NCBI GenBank assembly: GCA_964538085.1 | Contig: CAZIDF010000014.1 | Location: 1 to 64,000 of the forward strand | Direction of reading: 5' to 3' | DNA length: 64,000 nucleotides | Origin: G020348385 sp964538085 | GTDB lineage: Bacteria; Acidobacteriota; Aminicenantia; Aminicenantales; Aminicenantaceae | Part shown: positions 55,664 to 62,763 of the stretch, one piece after another | How the letters are laid out: the number at the start of each line of letters is the position of its first letter | Numbering within the stretch: the stretch's first letter is position 1 | Position numbers and translations under genes: made by a program | The notes under the pieces: generated by a model | Seen by the model: the letters and a program-made list of their open reading frames with translations, nothing else | What the model was told of the DNA's origin: nothing | Databases searched by the model: none

Positions 55664-56411
55664 TATCCATTCCTTTTTTAAGAAAAAAAGCTTCGATAAA
55701 AGGGTCACTTAAGGAGAGGAGCTCTTTATATTCTCCCGAAAAATGCATTTTTCCCTCATGGAGGACAATCGCCCTGTCTGCAATTCTTTTAATGGACCGA
55801 AGTTCATGCGTGACCACAACCACGGTCATCCCCAGATTCTCCTTAAGGTTGGATAAAAGGTCATCCAATTCTGAGGAGGTGATCGGATCCAGCCCGGATG
55901 AGGGCTCATCGCAGAAGATAACTTCAGGATTCAGGACCATTGCCCGAGCCAATGCACCTCTCTTTTTCATCCCTCCCGAAAGCTCCGAGGGAAATTTCCC
56001 CGCGCTTTCCCGCAGCCCCACTTGAGAGAGTCTCTCGTAAACCATGTGTTCTTCGACGTCTTTTTGAATATTCTGATGCTTCATCCGTATGGGAAGGGCA
56101 ACATTTTCATACAATGTAAGGGCATTAAGCAGTGCCCCGTTCTGATACAGAACCCCTATCCGGGTATAGAGGGAGTGAAGGCTCTCCTCGGAAGAAAAGT
56201 CGATCTTTTCTCCTTTGAAAATTATTTCTCCTTTTTTAGGGGGGATCAATCCGATCAGACTCTTGAGGAGAGTGGATTTGCCGCAGCCGCTCTTCCCGAG
56301 TACAATCGTGATCTGCCCAGCGGGGATTGAAAAATTCAACTTTTCCAGAACAAGATCCTTCCCATAGCCGATATCAAGATCGATCGTTTTTATGATTTCC
56401 ATGTCATTCAA
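55656..56411 (-). CDS. mlaF: MlaF-family ABC ATPase
   Basis: ATP-binding subunit of the MCE lipid transporter, 251 aa. Walker A GKSGCGKSTLL, signature LSGGMKKRGALARAM, Walker B VIFCDEPSSGLDP and the switch His in VVVTHEL are all present. The spacing GVLYQNGALLNALTLYENV is typical of MlaF/Ttg2A. Overlaps the permease stop by 4 bases and the MlaD-like start by 8, so translation is coupled. Confidence 0.93.
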   Translation of the reverse strand: MNDMEIIKTIDLDIGYGKDLVLEKLNFSIPAGQITIVLGKSGCGKSTLLKSLIGLIPPKKGEIIFKGEKIDFSSEESLHSLYTRIGVLYQNGALLNALTLYENVALPIRMKHQNIQKDVEEHMVYERLSQVGLRESAGKFPSELSGGMKKRGALARAMVLNPEVIFCDEPSSGLDPITSSELDDLLSNLKENLGMTVVVVTHELRSIKRIADRAIVLHEGKMHFSGEYKELLSLSDPFIEAFFLKKGMDND

Positions 56412-57208
56412 TAAAGGATGACGGCGAATAAACAGTCCAGCAGAATGATCAAGGAAATTGACAGAACCACTGATTCTGTGGTGGCCTTCCCGACCTCCTC
56501 TGCACTTCTCTCTACAGAAAATCCCTTATAACCGCTGCTGATGAGGATGGCCCAGCCAAAAATCATGGTTTTCCCAAGCCCGATCAGGAAATCCTGGAGA
56601 TGGACGATATTCGACATCTCTCTGAGAAAGCTTGCCGGCGGGGTCCCCAAGAATATCCTTGCCACAAGGACGCCTCCGAAAATTCCCACAAAATCGGCTA
56701 TGGCCACGAGCAAAGGGATGGCCATTGTGATGGCGATGAGTCGAGGAACCATCAGGAATTTTTCTGGGACAATACCCATGGTTTTTAAAGCGTCGATTTC
56801 TTCGAGAACCATCATCGTGGATATCTCAGCAGTAACGGATGCACCGATCTTTCCGGCGAGGATCACACCGGTCATAAGGGGAACAAGCTCTCTAATCATC
56901 GCTATTCCCACGAACCAGGATAGATAAATATCTGCTCCGAACAGTTTGAGCTGCGCCGCGGATGTAAGGGATATGGTCACGCCCACAAGGAATGTGATCA
57001 AACAGACGATCGGAAAAGATTTGTAGGCCATGAAATAGAACTGTTTCCCGACCTCTCCGGGATAAATTCCCCGTCGCTTCTTCAGATACTGGAAGGTATA
57101 GAAAACCTCATCGGCAAGGAGCTGTAAAAATATCTTCAGGTTCCCTAGATGTCTTAAGAACTTGTCGGCCAAAATCTCGAGCCTATTCGTTTGGGTCTCC
57201 ATCAACAT
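56408..57208 (-). CDS. mlaE: MlaE-family permease
   Basis: Integral membrane permease of the MCE transporter, 266 aa, with five to six hydrophobic segments. Family hallmarks: FLVGVTISLTSAAQLKLFGA, the conserved RELVPLMTGVILAGKIGAS and AEISTMMVLEEIDALKTMGI. First gene of the operon; the start has only a weak ribosome site (AAGAGA), 16 bases after which the LapA-like gene upstream ends. Moves lipids between membranes together with the ATPase and the MCE protein. Confidence 0.92.
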   Translation of the reverse strand: MLMETQTNRLEILADKFLRHLGNLKIFLQLLADEVFYTFQYLKKRRGIYPGEVGKQFYFMAYKSFPIVCLITFLVGVTISLTSAAQLKLFGADIYLSWFVGIAMIRELVPLMTGVILAGKIGASVTAEISTMMVLEEIDALKTMGIVPEKFLMVPRLIAITMAIPLLVAIADFVGIFGGVLVARIFLGTPPASFLREMSNIVHLQDFLIGLGKTMIFGWAILISSGYKGFSVERSAEEVGKATTESVVLSISLIILLDCLFAVILY

Positions 57209-57226
57209 GTTTCTCTTTTATGATAT

Positions 57227-57418
57227 TTATTTCTTCGTTAACTTGGCAACGAAAAAACCTAAAGCGAATCCAACGGCTAAAAGACCCACCATGAAGATGA
57301 TCCGAGACATGATAATCTTCCAGAAATAGATCTGGAGTTCGACCATGGCCGAATTTTGGATTACGAGTACCCCGGCAAGGACGACTAGTATTAAAATTAA
57401 GATTGTCTTTGCTTTCAT
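57227..57418 (-). CDS. LapA-like (DUF1049) small membrane protein
   Basis: 63-aa membrane protein with two helices and the LapA-domain pattern VLVIQNSAMVELQIYFWKI then GLLAVGFALGFFVAKL. In other bacteria LapA works with LapB in control of lipopolysaccharide assembly; no lapB is adjacent. Lies 18 bases upstream of the mlaE-like gene and may be the first gene of that operon. Confidence 0.82.
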   Translation of the reverse strand: MKAKTILILILVVLAGVLVIQNSAMVELQIYFWKIIMSRIIFMVGLLAVGFALGFFVAKLTKK

Positions 57419-57492
57419 AATTTCAACAACTCCTTAATCTAAAATTTTCTACCCTCCTGATGGAGAAAATGCGCTGTTGGAACATATTCTAT

Positions 57493-58413
57493 CTACAGGT
57501 GCATGGCTCGCACGTTTTCTTCGATCTGCTCGAAGTTTCCCATTGCTACAGCCATGGTATGGACCTTGTTCTGGGCGAGGACCCAACGCAAAGCCTGTTC
57601 AAATGAAGATTCGCTTTTTCCTTCGGGAGCATAAGGACCGCCCGAGCATGTTTTCATCGCGACCATGCCGACACCACGTTTTTTAGCCAAATCCATCTCG
57701 ATCTCCAAGGCTGGCTGGTCCCATTCGCTGTAGCCGCCTGAGTTCATATGGATGTAGGATCCCTTATGGTTGTAGGGGACCATGATCACTTCATAAAATC
57801 TCTTCTGGTTGGATGCCCGCAGCAGTTCCACTTGATTGGTGTGGGATGAGAATCCAAAAGCGCGTATTTTTCCTTCTTTTTTAGCCGCCTCGAAAAAGGC
57901 CATGACAGCATCATGATATATAACGTCCGGATCGATAGCCCCATGGATGAGCATGATGTCGATATAATCCGTCTGCAAAGCTTTGAGGCTTGCATCCATC
58001 GAAGCGGTCATATCATCGATCGTCCTTTTTACCTCTTCGCTAGCAAACGACCCATCCTCTTGACTTTTGAGGCTCACCCGAAGCTTGGATTGAATCACCA
58101 GATCTTTTCTGCGTGGCGCCACCACCTCCCCCACCATGACCTCATTCTTGCCTCGGGCATAGGAGCGTCCTGTGTCTAAAAAAAATAATCCGGCATCCAA
58201 TGCGGCATAGACAAGGGATGGTTCCATCGTCCGGGATACCCCGAATCCGATCGGAGGGACTTTTATGCCAGTCTTGCCCAGTTTCCCGATATCAGAATTA
58301 TCCTGTCCCGATTTATTTTGACATCCCACACCCAAAACACCGATCCCCAACAAGGCAACCGAGGATGTTTTGAGAAATTCTTTACGCGTCATTTTATGTT
58401 CGCTTTTTTTCAT
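57493..58413 (-). CDS. Exported aldo/keto reductase, Tat-lipoprotein-like
   Basis: Aldo/keto reductase of 306 aa. The N-terminus has a Tat-like signal with Arg-Lys (TRKEFLKTS) and a lipobox GVGC, so it is possibly a folded, lipidated protein. Catalytic set: Asp and Tyr in FLDTGRSYARG, Lys in VIQSKLR, His in MLIHGAID. ATG preceded by GGAG at 8 bases. No iron-sulfur extension, in contrast to the relative at 42141-43355. Third exported aldo/keto reductase of this window; electron donor outside the cytoplasm is unclear. Confidence 0.88.
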   Translation of the reverse strand: MKKSEHKMTRKEFLKTSSVALLGIGVLGVGCQNKSGQDNSDIGKLGKTGIKVPPIGFGVSRTMEPSLVYAALDAGLFFLDTGRSYARGKNEVMVGEVVAPRRKDLVIQSKLRVSLKSQEDGSFASEEVKRTIDDMTASMDASLKALQTDYIDIMLIHGAIDPDVIYHDAVMAFFEAAKKEGKIRAFGFSSHTNQVELLRASNQKRFYEVIMVPYNHKGSYIHMNSGGYSEWDQPALEIEMDLAKKRGVGMVAMKTCSGGPYAPEGKSESSFEQALRWVLAQNKVHTMAVAMGNFEQIEENVRAMHL

Positions 58414-58608
58414 GGGTCAGACTCCGTTTGGATTCGCCTCTTGGCTTATACCATGAGGTCATGACTATGTCAAAATTTCTTACGCATAATTCTTAACATT
58501 TACAGCTATCGCAATAATTAAACTGGATCATCGGAGCTTACTTGGGATGAACCGGCCAAATTCTGGCGCAAAACTTGCATGAACTTTAGTAAAAATTGCA
58601 GCAGAGAC

Positions 58609-58637
58609 TTGACAAAACGACAAATGTCGTTTATATT
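58609..58637 (+). promoter_or_regulatory. Promoter of the blaI-like operon
   Basis: TTGACA at 58609-58614 and TATATT at 58632-58637 with an ideal 17-base spacer, 36 bases before the BlaI-like start. The first operator fills the spacer. Confidence 0.8.
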
Positions 58638-58656
58638 AGTAACGACAGATGTCGTT
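58616..58656. promoter_or_regulatory. Two BlaI-type operators
   Basis: Two 16-base palindromes AACGACA-N2-TGTCGTT at 58616-58631 and 58641-58656, centres 25 bases apart. One lies between -35 and -10, the other at the expected transcript start. Shape is that of BlaI/MecI sites (TACA-N2-TGTA) with G/C at the outer core position, placed for autorepression. Confidence 0.85.
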
Positions 58657-58672
58657 TTATGAAGGAAATCAG

Positions 58673-59056
58673 ATGACAATAAACAGAAGGGATCGCAAAC
58701 TCTCCCCTGCTAACCTCGAGATCATGAAAGTCGTGTGGGACAAAGGTAACGTGACCATCAATGATGTAGTGGATGGCATCAATGCTAAAAGAAAAAGCAA
58801 AGTGGGGCGAACCACCGTTCAGGTTCAGATGAACCGGCTGGAAGATTACGGATGGCTGAGACACACGGAAAAAGGAAGAACTTATGTTTATTCCGCCGTG
58901 GTGGAAAAACAAAAAACTCGAAGGGAGATCCTCGAGGACGTCAAAAACAGGGTTTTTGGCGGCTCGCGAGCAGAGTTGGTTAAATGCCTCATCGAGGATG
59001 CTGATGTCACTCCCGAGGAGATAAAAGAGCTTCACGCATTGCTCAAAGAAATGTAA
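58673..59056 (+). CDS. BlaI/MecI/CopY-family transcriptional repressor
   Basis: Winged-helix repressor of 127 aa. The DNA-binding part (LSPANLEIMKVVWDKGNVTIN, then RTTVQVQMNRLEDYGWLRH) and the C-terminal dimer helix region are of the BlaI/MecI type; cleavage by an M56 partner inactivates such repressors. ATG at 58673 has GAAGGA seven bases upstream; a longer frame starts at 58649. The M56-TonB gene begins 11 bases after its stop, so repressor and sensor protease form one operon controlled by the two operators upstream. Confidence 0.93.
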   Translation: MTINRRDRKLSPANLEIMKVVWDKGNVTINDVVDGINAKRKSKVGRTTVQVQMNRLEDYGWLRHTEKGRTYVYSAVVEKQKTRREILEDVKNRVFGGSRAELVKCLIEDADVTPEEIKELHALLKEM

Positions 59057-59067
59057 AGGAATACAGC

Positions 59068-61125
59068 ATGAATTTTCTCGAAAACATCGTTTTCGCCGAA
59101 TGGGTGCTGAATGTGGCTCTCCAAGCTTTTCTGATTCTAGGCGCTGGTGCGTTACTTGTTTATTTATCGAGAAACAAAGCAGCTCCTCTGCGAAGCGGGA
59201 TCAGCTTGATCACCATGCTGGCTGTTATCCTTCTCCCCTTTCTCTCTGTCTCGTTAAACCAGTTGGATTTTCTGCCCCTGCGAACCGTTTTGCCCATTAC
59301 GTTGGATAAGGCTCCAACTCCCTCGGTAAGTGTCACTTACGGATTGGCGGAAATGCCACTCGACAATACCGGCAACAAGAACACCGACTATTTCAGGCAG
59401 TTCTGGACAGGCCCGGTTATCATCAAAATTATCAACCTTTTTGGGGTCATTTGGGGGATCGGTCTCATGTGCATGCTCCTCAGAGTCGTCCTGGGTGCTA
59501 TCTCTATTCGCAGCTTGAAAAAAGGAATGGGACAAGTCGGCGATCCCCAGATCACAGCGATATTGAAATCTGTCGGAAAAATGTTTCCTAAACAATACAA
59601 AACGCAGGTTTTCACATCATCCAATGCACCCTACCCGATGGCGATCGGCATTATCAGACCGATTATTCTGATCCCAGAAAAACTGCTGCATAAATTGCAC
59701 AAGAAACAGATCAGAGGAATTCTGCTCCATGAGCTATCCCACATCCATCACCGAGATTTGATCGTCGGGCTTCTTCAAAGACTTTTCACGGCATTGAACT
59801 GGTGGAATCCTCTTGCCTATGCCCTGAGCACATCTCATTCAAGAGCTAGGGAAGAGATATCCGATAATTATGTCCTTCTCCAAAACGACTCGAAAGAGTA
59901 CGCGGAGTGTTTGATCAACCTGGCGGAAAAGGCATCGCTCTGGAAAAAGCTGGCAGTTTCCGTCGGACTGGCGTCTCCCCACATCCCTCTTAAAGATCGG
60001 GTCAAACACATCTTATCCAAGGAGAGAATCATGGACACCAAACTTAAAAAATCGACCCTCATGGTGATGGTCGTGGCGGCATTTTTGTTTGTTTTAGGGA
60101 TCGCCGGCTCCAGGCTGAATTTTGCGACGGATAATCCTGGCGCCACGGTGGAAAAGTTCGATGTTGCATTACCGGATTTGCTAGAACAGGACAAAAAGGA
60201 ACAAGATCAAGAGAAGGACAAATCCGTAAAAAAGGACATCAAGCCTCCGAAGTTGATTAAAAAAGTCGAACCTGTTTATCCAGGTGAAGCGCGAAAGGCG
60301 GGGATCGAGGGCACCGTCACTGTCGAGGCCACAACAGATGAGCGCGGCAGGGTGCAAAAGGTGAAGGTCCTGAACTCTGTTCCTGAACTGGATCAGGCCG
60401 CCATCGATGCCGTCAAGCAGTGGGTTTACGAACCCATGGTCATCGATGGAAAACCCAGAGGAGTTGTGTTTACCATCACATGCCGGTTTTCTCTGGACAA
60501 TGAAAGGATGGGAAAGGCATTTGAAGGAGGAGTGACAGGAATGGACCAAAAGCCCGCCGTGCGTGCTGTCGGTGAAATCAAACCTCCGAAGTTAATCAAG
60601 AAAGTCGAGCCCAGCTATCCGGCTATAGCCAAACAGGCACACGTCGAAGGCGTGGTCATCCTGGAAGCGACAACGGATATTTACGGCCGGGTCGTCAACA
60701 CCAAAATCCTGAGATCCATCCCCTTGCTCAATCAGGCCGCTATCGACGCCGTCGAGCAGTGGGTTTACGAGCCGATGATTATCGATGGCGAACCAAGAGG
60801 TGTTATATTCACCGTGACATGCACTTTCAAACTTGACGAACCGGTGCGCGCCGTCGACGATATCGAACCGCCAAAACTGATCAAAAAGGCCGAGCCATTT
60901 TATCCTGAATCAGCGAGAAAGGCCGAAATCGAAGGGACGGTCATCCTGGAAGCCACAACAGATATATACGGCAAGGTCAAAAAAGTAAAAATACTTAGAT
61001 CCATTCCCGAACTCGACCAGGCTGCCATCGATGCTGTCAAGCAGTGGGTTTACGAACCAAAAATTATCGACGGGAAACCCAGAGGCGTGATCTTCACAGT
61101 AACAGTCGTTTTTGAATTGGATTAG
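59068..61125 (+). CDS. M56 (BlaR1-like) protease fused to three TonB C-terminal domains
   Basis: Membrane protein of 685 aa. Residues 1-350 are a BlaR1/M56 metalloprotease with several helices and the zinc motif HELSH (His221, Glu222, His225) followed by LNWWNPLAYAL. After a last helix (LMVMVVAAFLFVLGIAG) come three successive TonB C-terminal domains at about 392-480, 505-590 and 600-685, each with PPKLIKK-x-EP, EATTD and AAIDAV-x-QWVYEP. BlaR1 proper ends in a penicillin-binding sensor; here TonB modules take that place. It should cleave the BlaI-like repressor on a periplasmic signal. AAAGGA lies 9 bases before the ATG. Confidence 0.9.
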   Translation: MNFLENIVFAEWVLNVALQAFLILGAGALLVYLSRNKAAPLRSGISLITMLAVILLPFLSVSLNQLDFLPLRTVLPITLDKAPTPSVSVTYGLAEMPLDNTGNKNTDYFRQFWTGPVIIKIINLFGVIWGIGLMCMLLRVVLGAISIRSLKKGMGQVGDPQITAILKSVGKMFPKQYKTQVFTSSNAPYPMAIGIIRPIILIPEKLLHKLHKKQIRGILLHELSHIHHRDLIVGLLQRLFTALNWWNPLAYALSTSHSRAREEISDNYVLLQNDSKEYAECLINLAEKASLWKKLAVSVGLASPHIPLKDRVKHILSKERIMDTKLKKSTLMVMVVAAFLFVLGIAGSRLNFATDNPGATVEKFDVALPDLLEQDKKEQDQEKDKSVKKDIKPPKLIKKVEPVYPGEARKAGIEGTVTVEATTDERGRVQKVKVLNSVPELDQAAIDAVKQWVYEPMVIDGKPRGVVFTITCRFSLDNERMGKAFEGGVTGMDQKPAVRAVGEIKPPKLIKKVEPSYPAIAKQAHVEGVVILEATTDIYGRVVNTKILRSIPLLNQAAIDAVEQWVYEPMIIDGEPRGVIFTVTCTFKLDEPVRAVDDIEPPKLIKKAEPFYPESARKAEIEGTVILEATTDIYGKVKKVKILRSIPELDQAAIDAVKQWVYEPKIIDGKPRGVIFTVTVVFELD

Positions 61126-61157
61126 GCCCGAACACCTGAAGAGGGATCAGGGATATC

Positions 61158-61176
61158 GCCGCCACTCCGCGGCTTT
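61158..61176 (+). terminator. Weak terminator-like hairpin
   Basis: GCCGC-CACTCC-GCGGC followed by TTT, 32 bases after the M56-TonB stop. The T-run is short and merges into the following repeat, so termination may depend on the larger hairpin there. Confidence 0.4.
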
Positions 61177-61273
61177 AATTGGGGACAGGATATCCTTTCA
61201 CCAATTAATGGCATGATCAAAATAGGTGAAAGGATATCCTGTCCCCAATTTATTCCTGTCCCCAATTTATTCC
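61174..61273. repeat. Perfect 26-bp inverted pair of the GGGGACAGGATA repeat (copies 4 and 5)
   Basis: Arms 61177-61202 and 61225-61250 are perfect reverse complements over 26 bases (AATTGGGGACAGG onward, ending CTTTCACC) around a 22-base loop. A truncated third piece, CCTGTCCCCAATTTATTCC, follows at 61255-61273. Same family as the copies at 45466-45571 and 46904-46940. Lies between the M56-TonB and gcvPA genes. Confidence 0.9.
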
Positions 61274-61343
61274 ACAATTTATTCAATTAGGTATTGTCTC
61301 TCCAAATTTTTTCTTATATCCTTCATTCTGTGAGGAGAATCCC

Positions 61344-62750
61344 ATGAAAAAAGATGGAAAAAGAGTCTATCCCTACATCCCGAATTCTGTCCCCAAAATC
61401 AAGGAACAGATGCTGAAGGAGATCGGTGCTAAAAGTATCGAGGAGCTCTACGCAGACATACCGGAAAACCTGCGCTATAAAAGCAAGATGAACCTGCCTC
61501 CCCCCCTCACTTCAGAAAACGCTCTGAAACGCCACATAGACGAGATTTTTGCCAAGAACAAAACATGTGAGGAAAACATCAGCTTTCTGGGAGGGGGATG
61601 CTACAGGCACCAGGTGCCGGCCATTTGTGATGAAATAAACCAACGATCGGAATTCCTCACCGCCTATGCCGGAGAGCCCTATGAGGACCACGGAAGATTC
61701 CAGAGCCTGTTCGAATACGAAAGCCTGATGGGAGAACTCCTGGACATGGATGTGGTCAATGTCCCCACTTATGACTGGAGCCAGGCGGCCAGCACAGCCA
61801 TCCGGATGGCGGAGAGAATCACAGGGCGAAAGGAGATTTTGGTCTCTGCCATCATATCTCCGGAGAGGTTGATGGTCATCAAAAATTACTGCCACCCTGT
61901 CCTCAAGATCAGGATGGTGAAACATTGTCCGGAAACAGGAAGGCTGGATCTGGACGATCTTAAGTCCAAATTTTCCAAAGATACTGCCGGCATATACTTC
62001 GAGAATCCCTCCTATCTCGGATTCATCGAAGCACAGGGACAGACCATCGCAGACATCGCTCATAAAAAGGGAGCCTTGAGTATTGTCGGTGTCGACCCCA
62101 CATCCCTCGGAATCCTCACACCTCCCAGCCAATACGGCGCCGACATCGTCTGCGGCGACATCCAGGGATTGGGCATCCACATGTTTTATGGTGGCGGAAT
62201 GGGAGGATTCATCGCCACCCATGACGAGGAAAAATTCGTGATGGAATACCCGTCTCGCCTGTTCGGCATCACGACAACGACCGTGGAGGGCGAGTACGGT
62301 TTCGGCGATGTTGCCTATGAACGAACCTCGTTCGCCGAACGAGAGGAAGGAAAAGAATTCGTGGGAACACATTCTGCCCTTTGGGGGATCACCGCTGGTG
62401 TTTACCTGGCCTTGATGGGCCCAGAAGGAATGAAGGAATTGGGCACAGCGATCCTGCAGAAATCCCAGTATGCGATGAAACAGCTCTCCACGATCAACAG
62501 AGTGAAGGTCCCAAGATTCGATTCCTCCCACTTCAAAGAATTCGTGGTGGATTTTAACGAAACAGGATTCAAGATCAAAGACATCAATAAAGCCCTCCTG
62601 GACAAAGGGATATTCGGAGGCCGGGACTTATCCGAAGAATTTCCCGAATTCGGTTACTGTGCCCTGTACTGCGTGACAGAGGTCATCACCAAAAAGGATA
62701 TCGACACTTTGGTGGAATCTCTTGAAGAAATCCTTAGGAATCCTCTGTGA
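61344..62750 (+). CDS. gcvPA: Glycine dehydrogenase (decarboxylating) subunit 1
   Basis: N-terminal subunit of the two-part P-protein of the glycine cleavage system, 468 aa, full length. Markers: FLGGGCYRHQVPAICD, AYAGEPYEDHGRFQSLFEYE, NVPTYDWSQAASTAIRMA and GGGMGGFIATHDE. With GcvPB it decarboxylates glycine and passes aminomethyl to lipoyl-GcvH. Followed 13 bases later by gcvPB. No gcvT or gcvH is visible, and no glycine riboswitch in the 200 bases upstream, only the inverted repeat. Confidence 0.95.
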   Translation: MKKDGKRVYPYIPNSVPKIKEQMLKEIGAKSIEELYADIPENLRYKSKMNLPPPLTSENALKRHIDEIFAKNKTCEENISFLGGGCYRHQVPAICDEINQRSEFLTAYAGEPYEDHGRFQSLFEYESLMGELLDMDVVNVPTYDWSQAASTAIRMAERITGRKEILVSAIISPERLMVIKNYCHPVLKIRMVKHCPETGRLDLDDLKSKFSKDTAGIYFENPSYLGFIEAQGQTIADIAHKKGALSIVGVDPTSLGILTPPSQYGADIVCGDIQGLGIHMFYGGGMGGFIATHDEEKFVMEYPSRLFGITTTTVEGEYGFGDVAYERTSFAEREEGKEFVGTHSALWGITAGVYLALMGPEGMKELGTAILQKSQYAMKQLSTINRVKVPRFDSSHFKEFVVDFNETGFKIKDINKALLDKGIFGGRDLSEEFPEFGYCALYCVTEVITKKDIDTLVESLEEILRNPL

Positions 62751-62763
62751 GGGGGAGAAAAAT

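Noticed and set aside
61126..61343. Glycine riboswitch upstream of gcvPA
   Set aside because: The region is taken up by the inverted repeat and AT-rich sequence; no tandem aptamer pattern is visible.
61512..62531. 339-codon minus-strand frame inside gcvPA
   Set aside because: GcvPA is unmistakable on the plus strand; the antisense frame is a codon-bias shadow.
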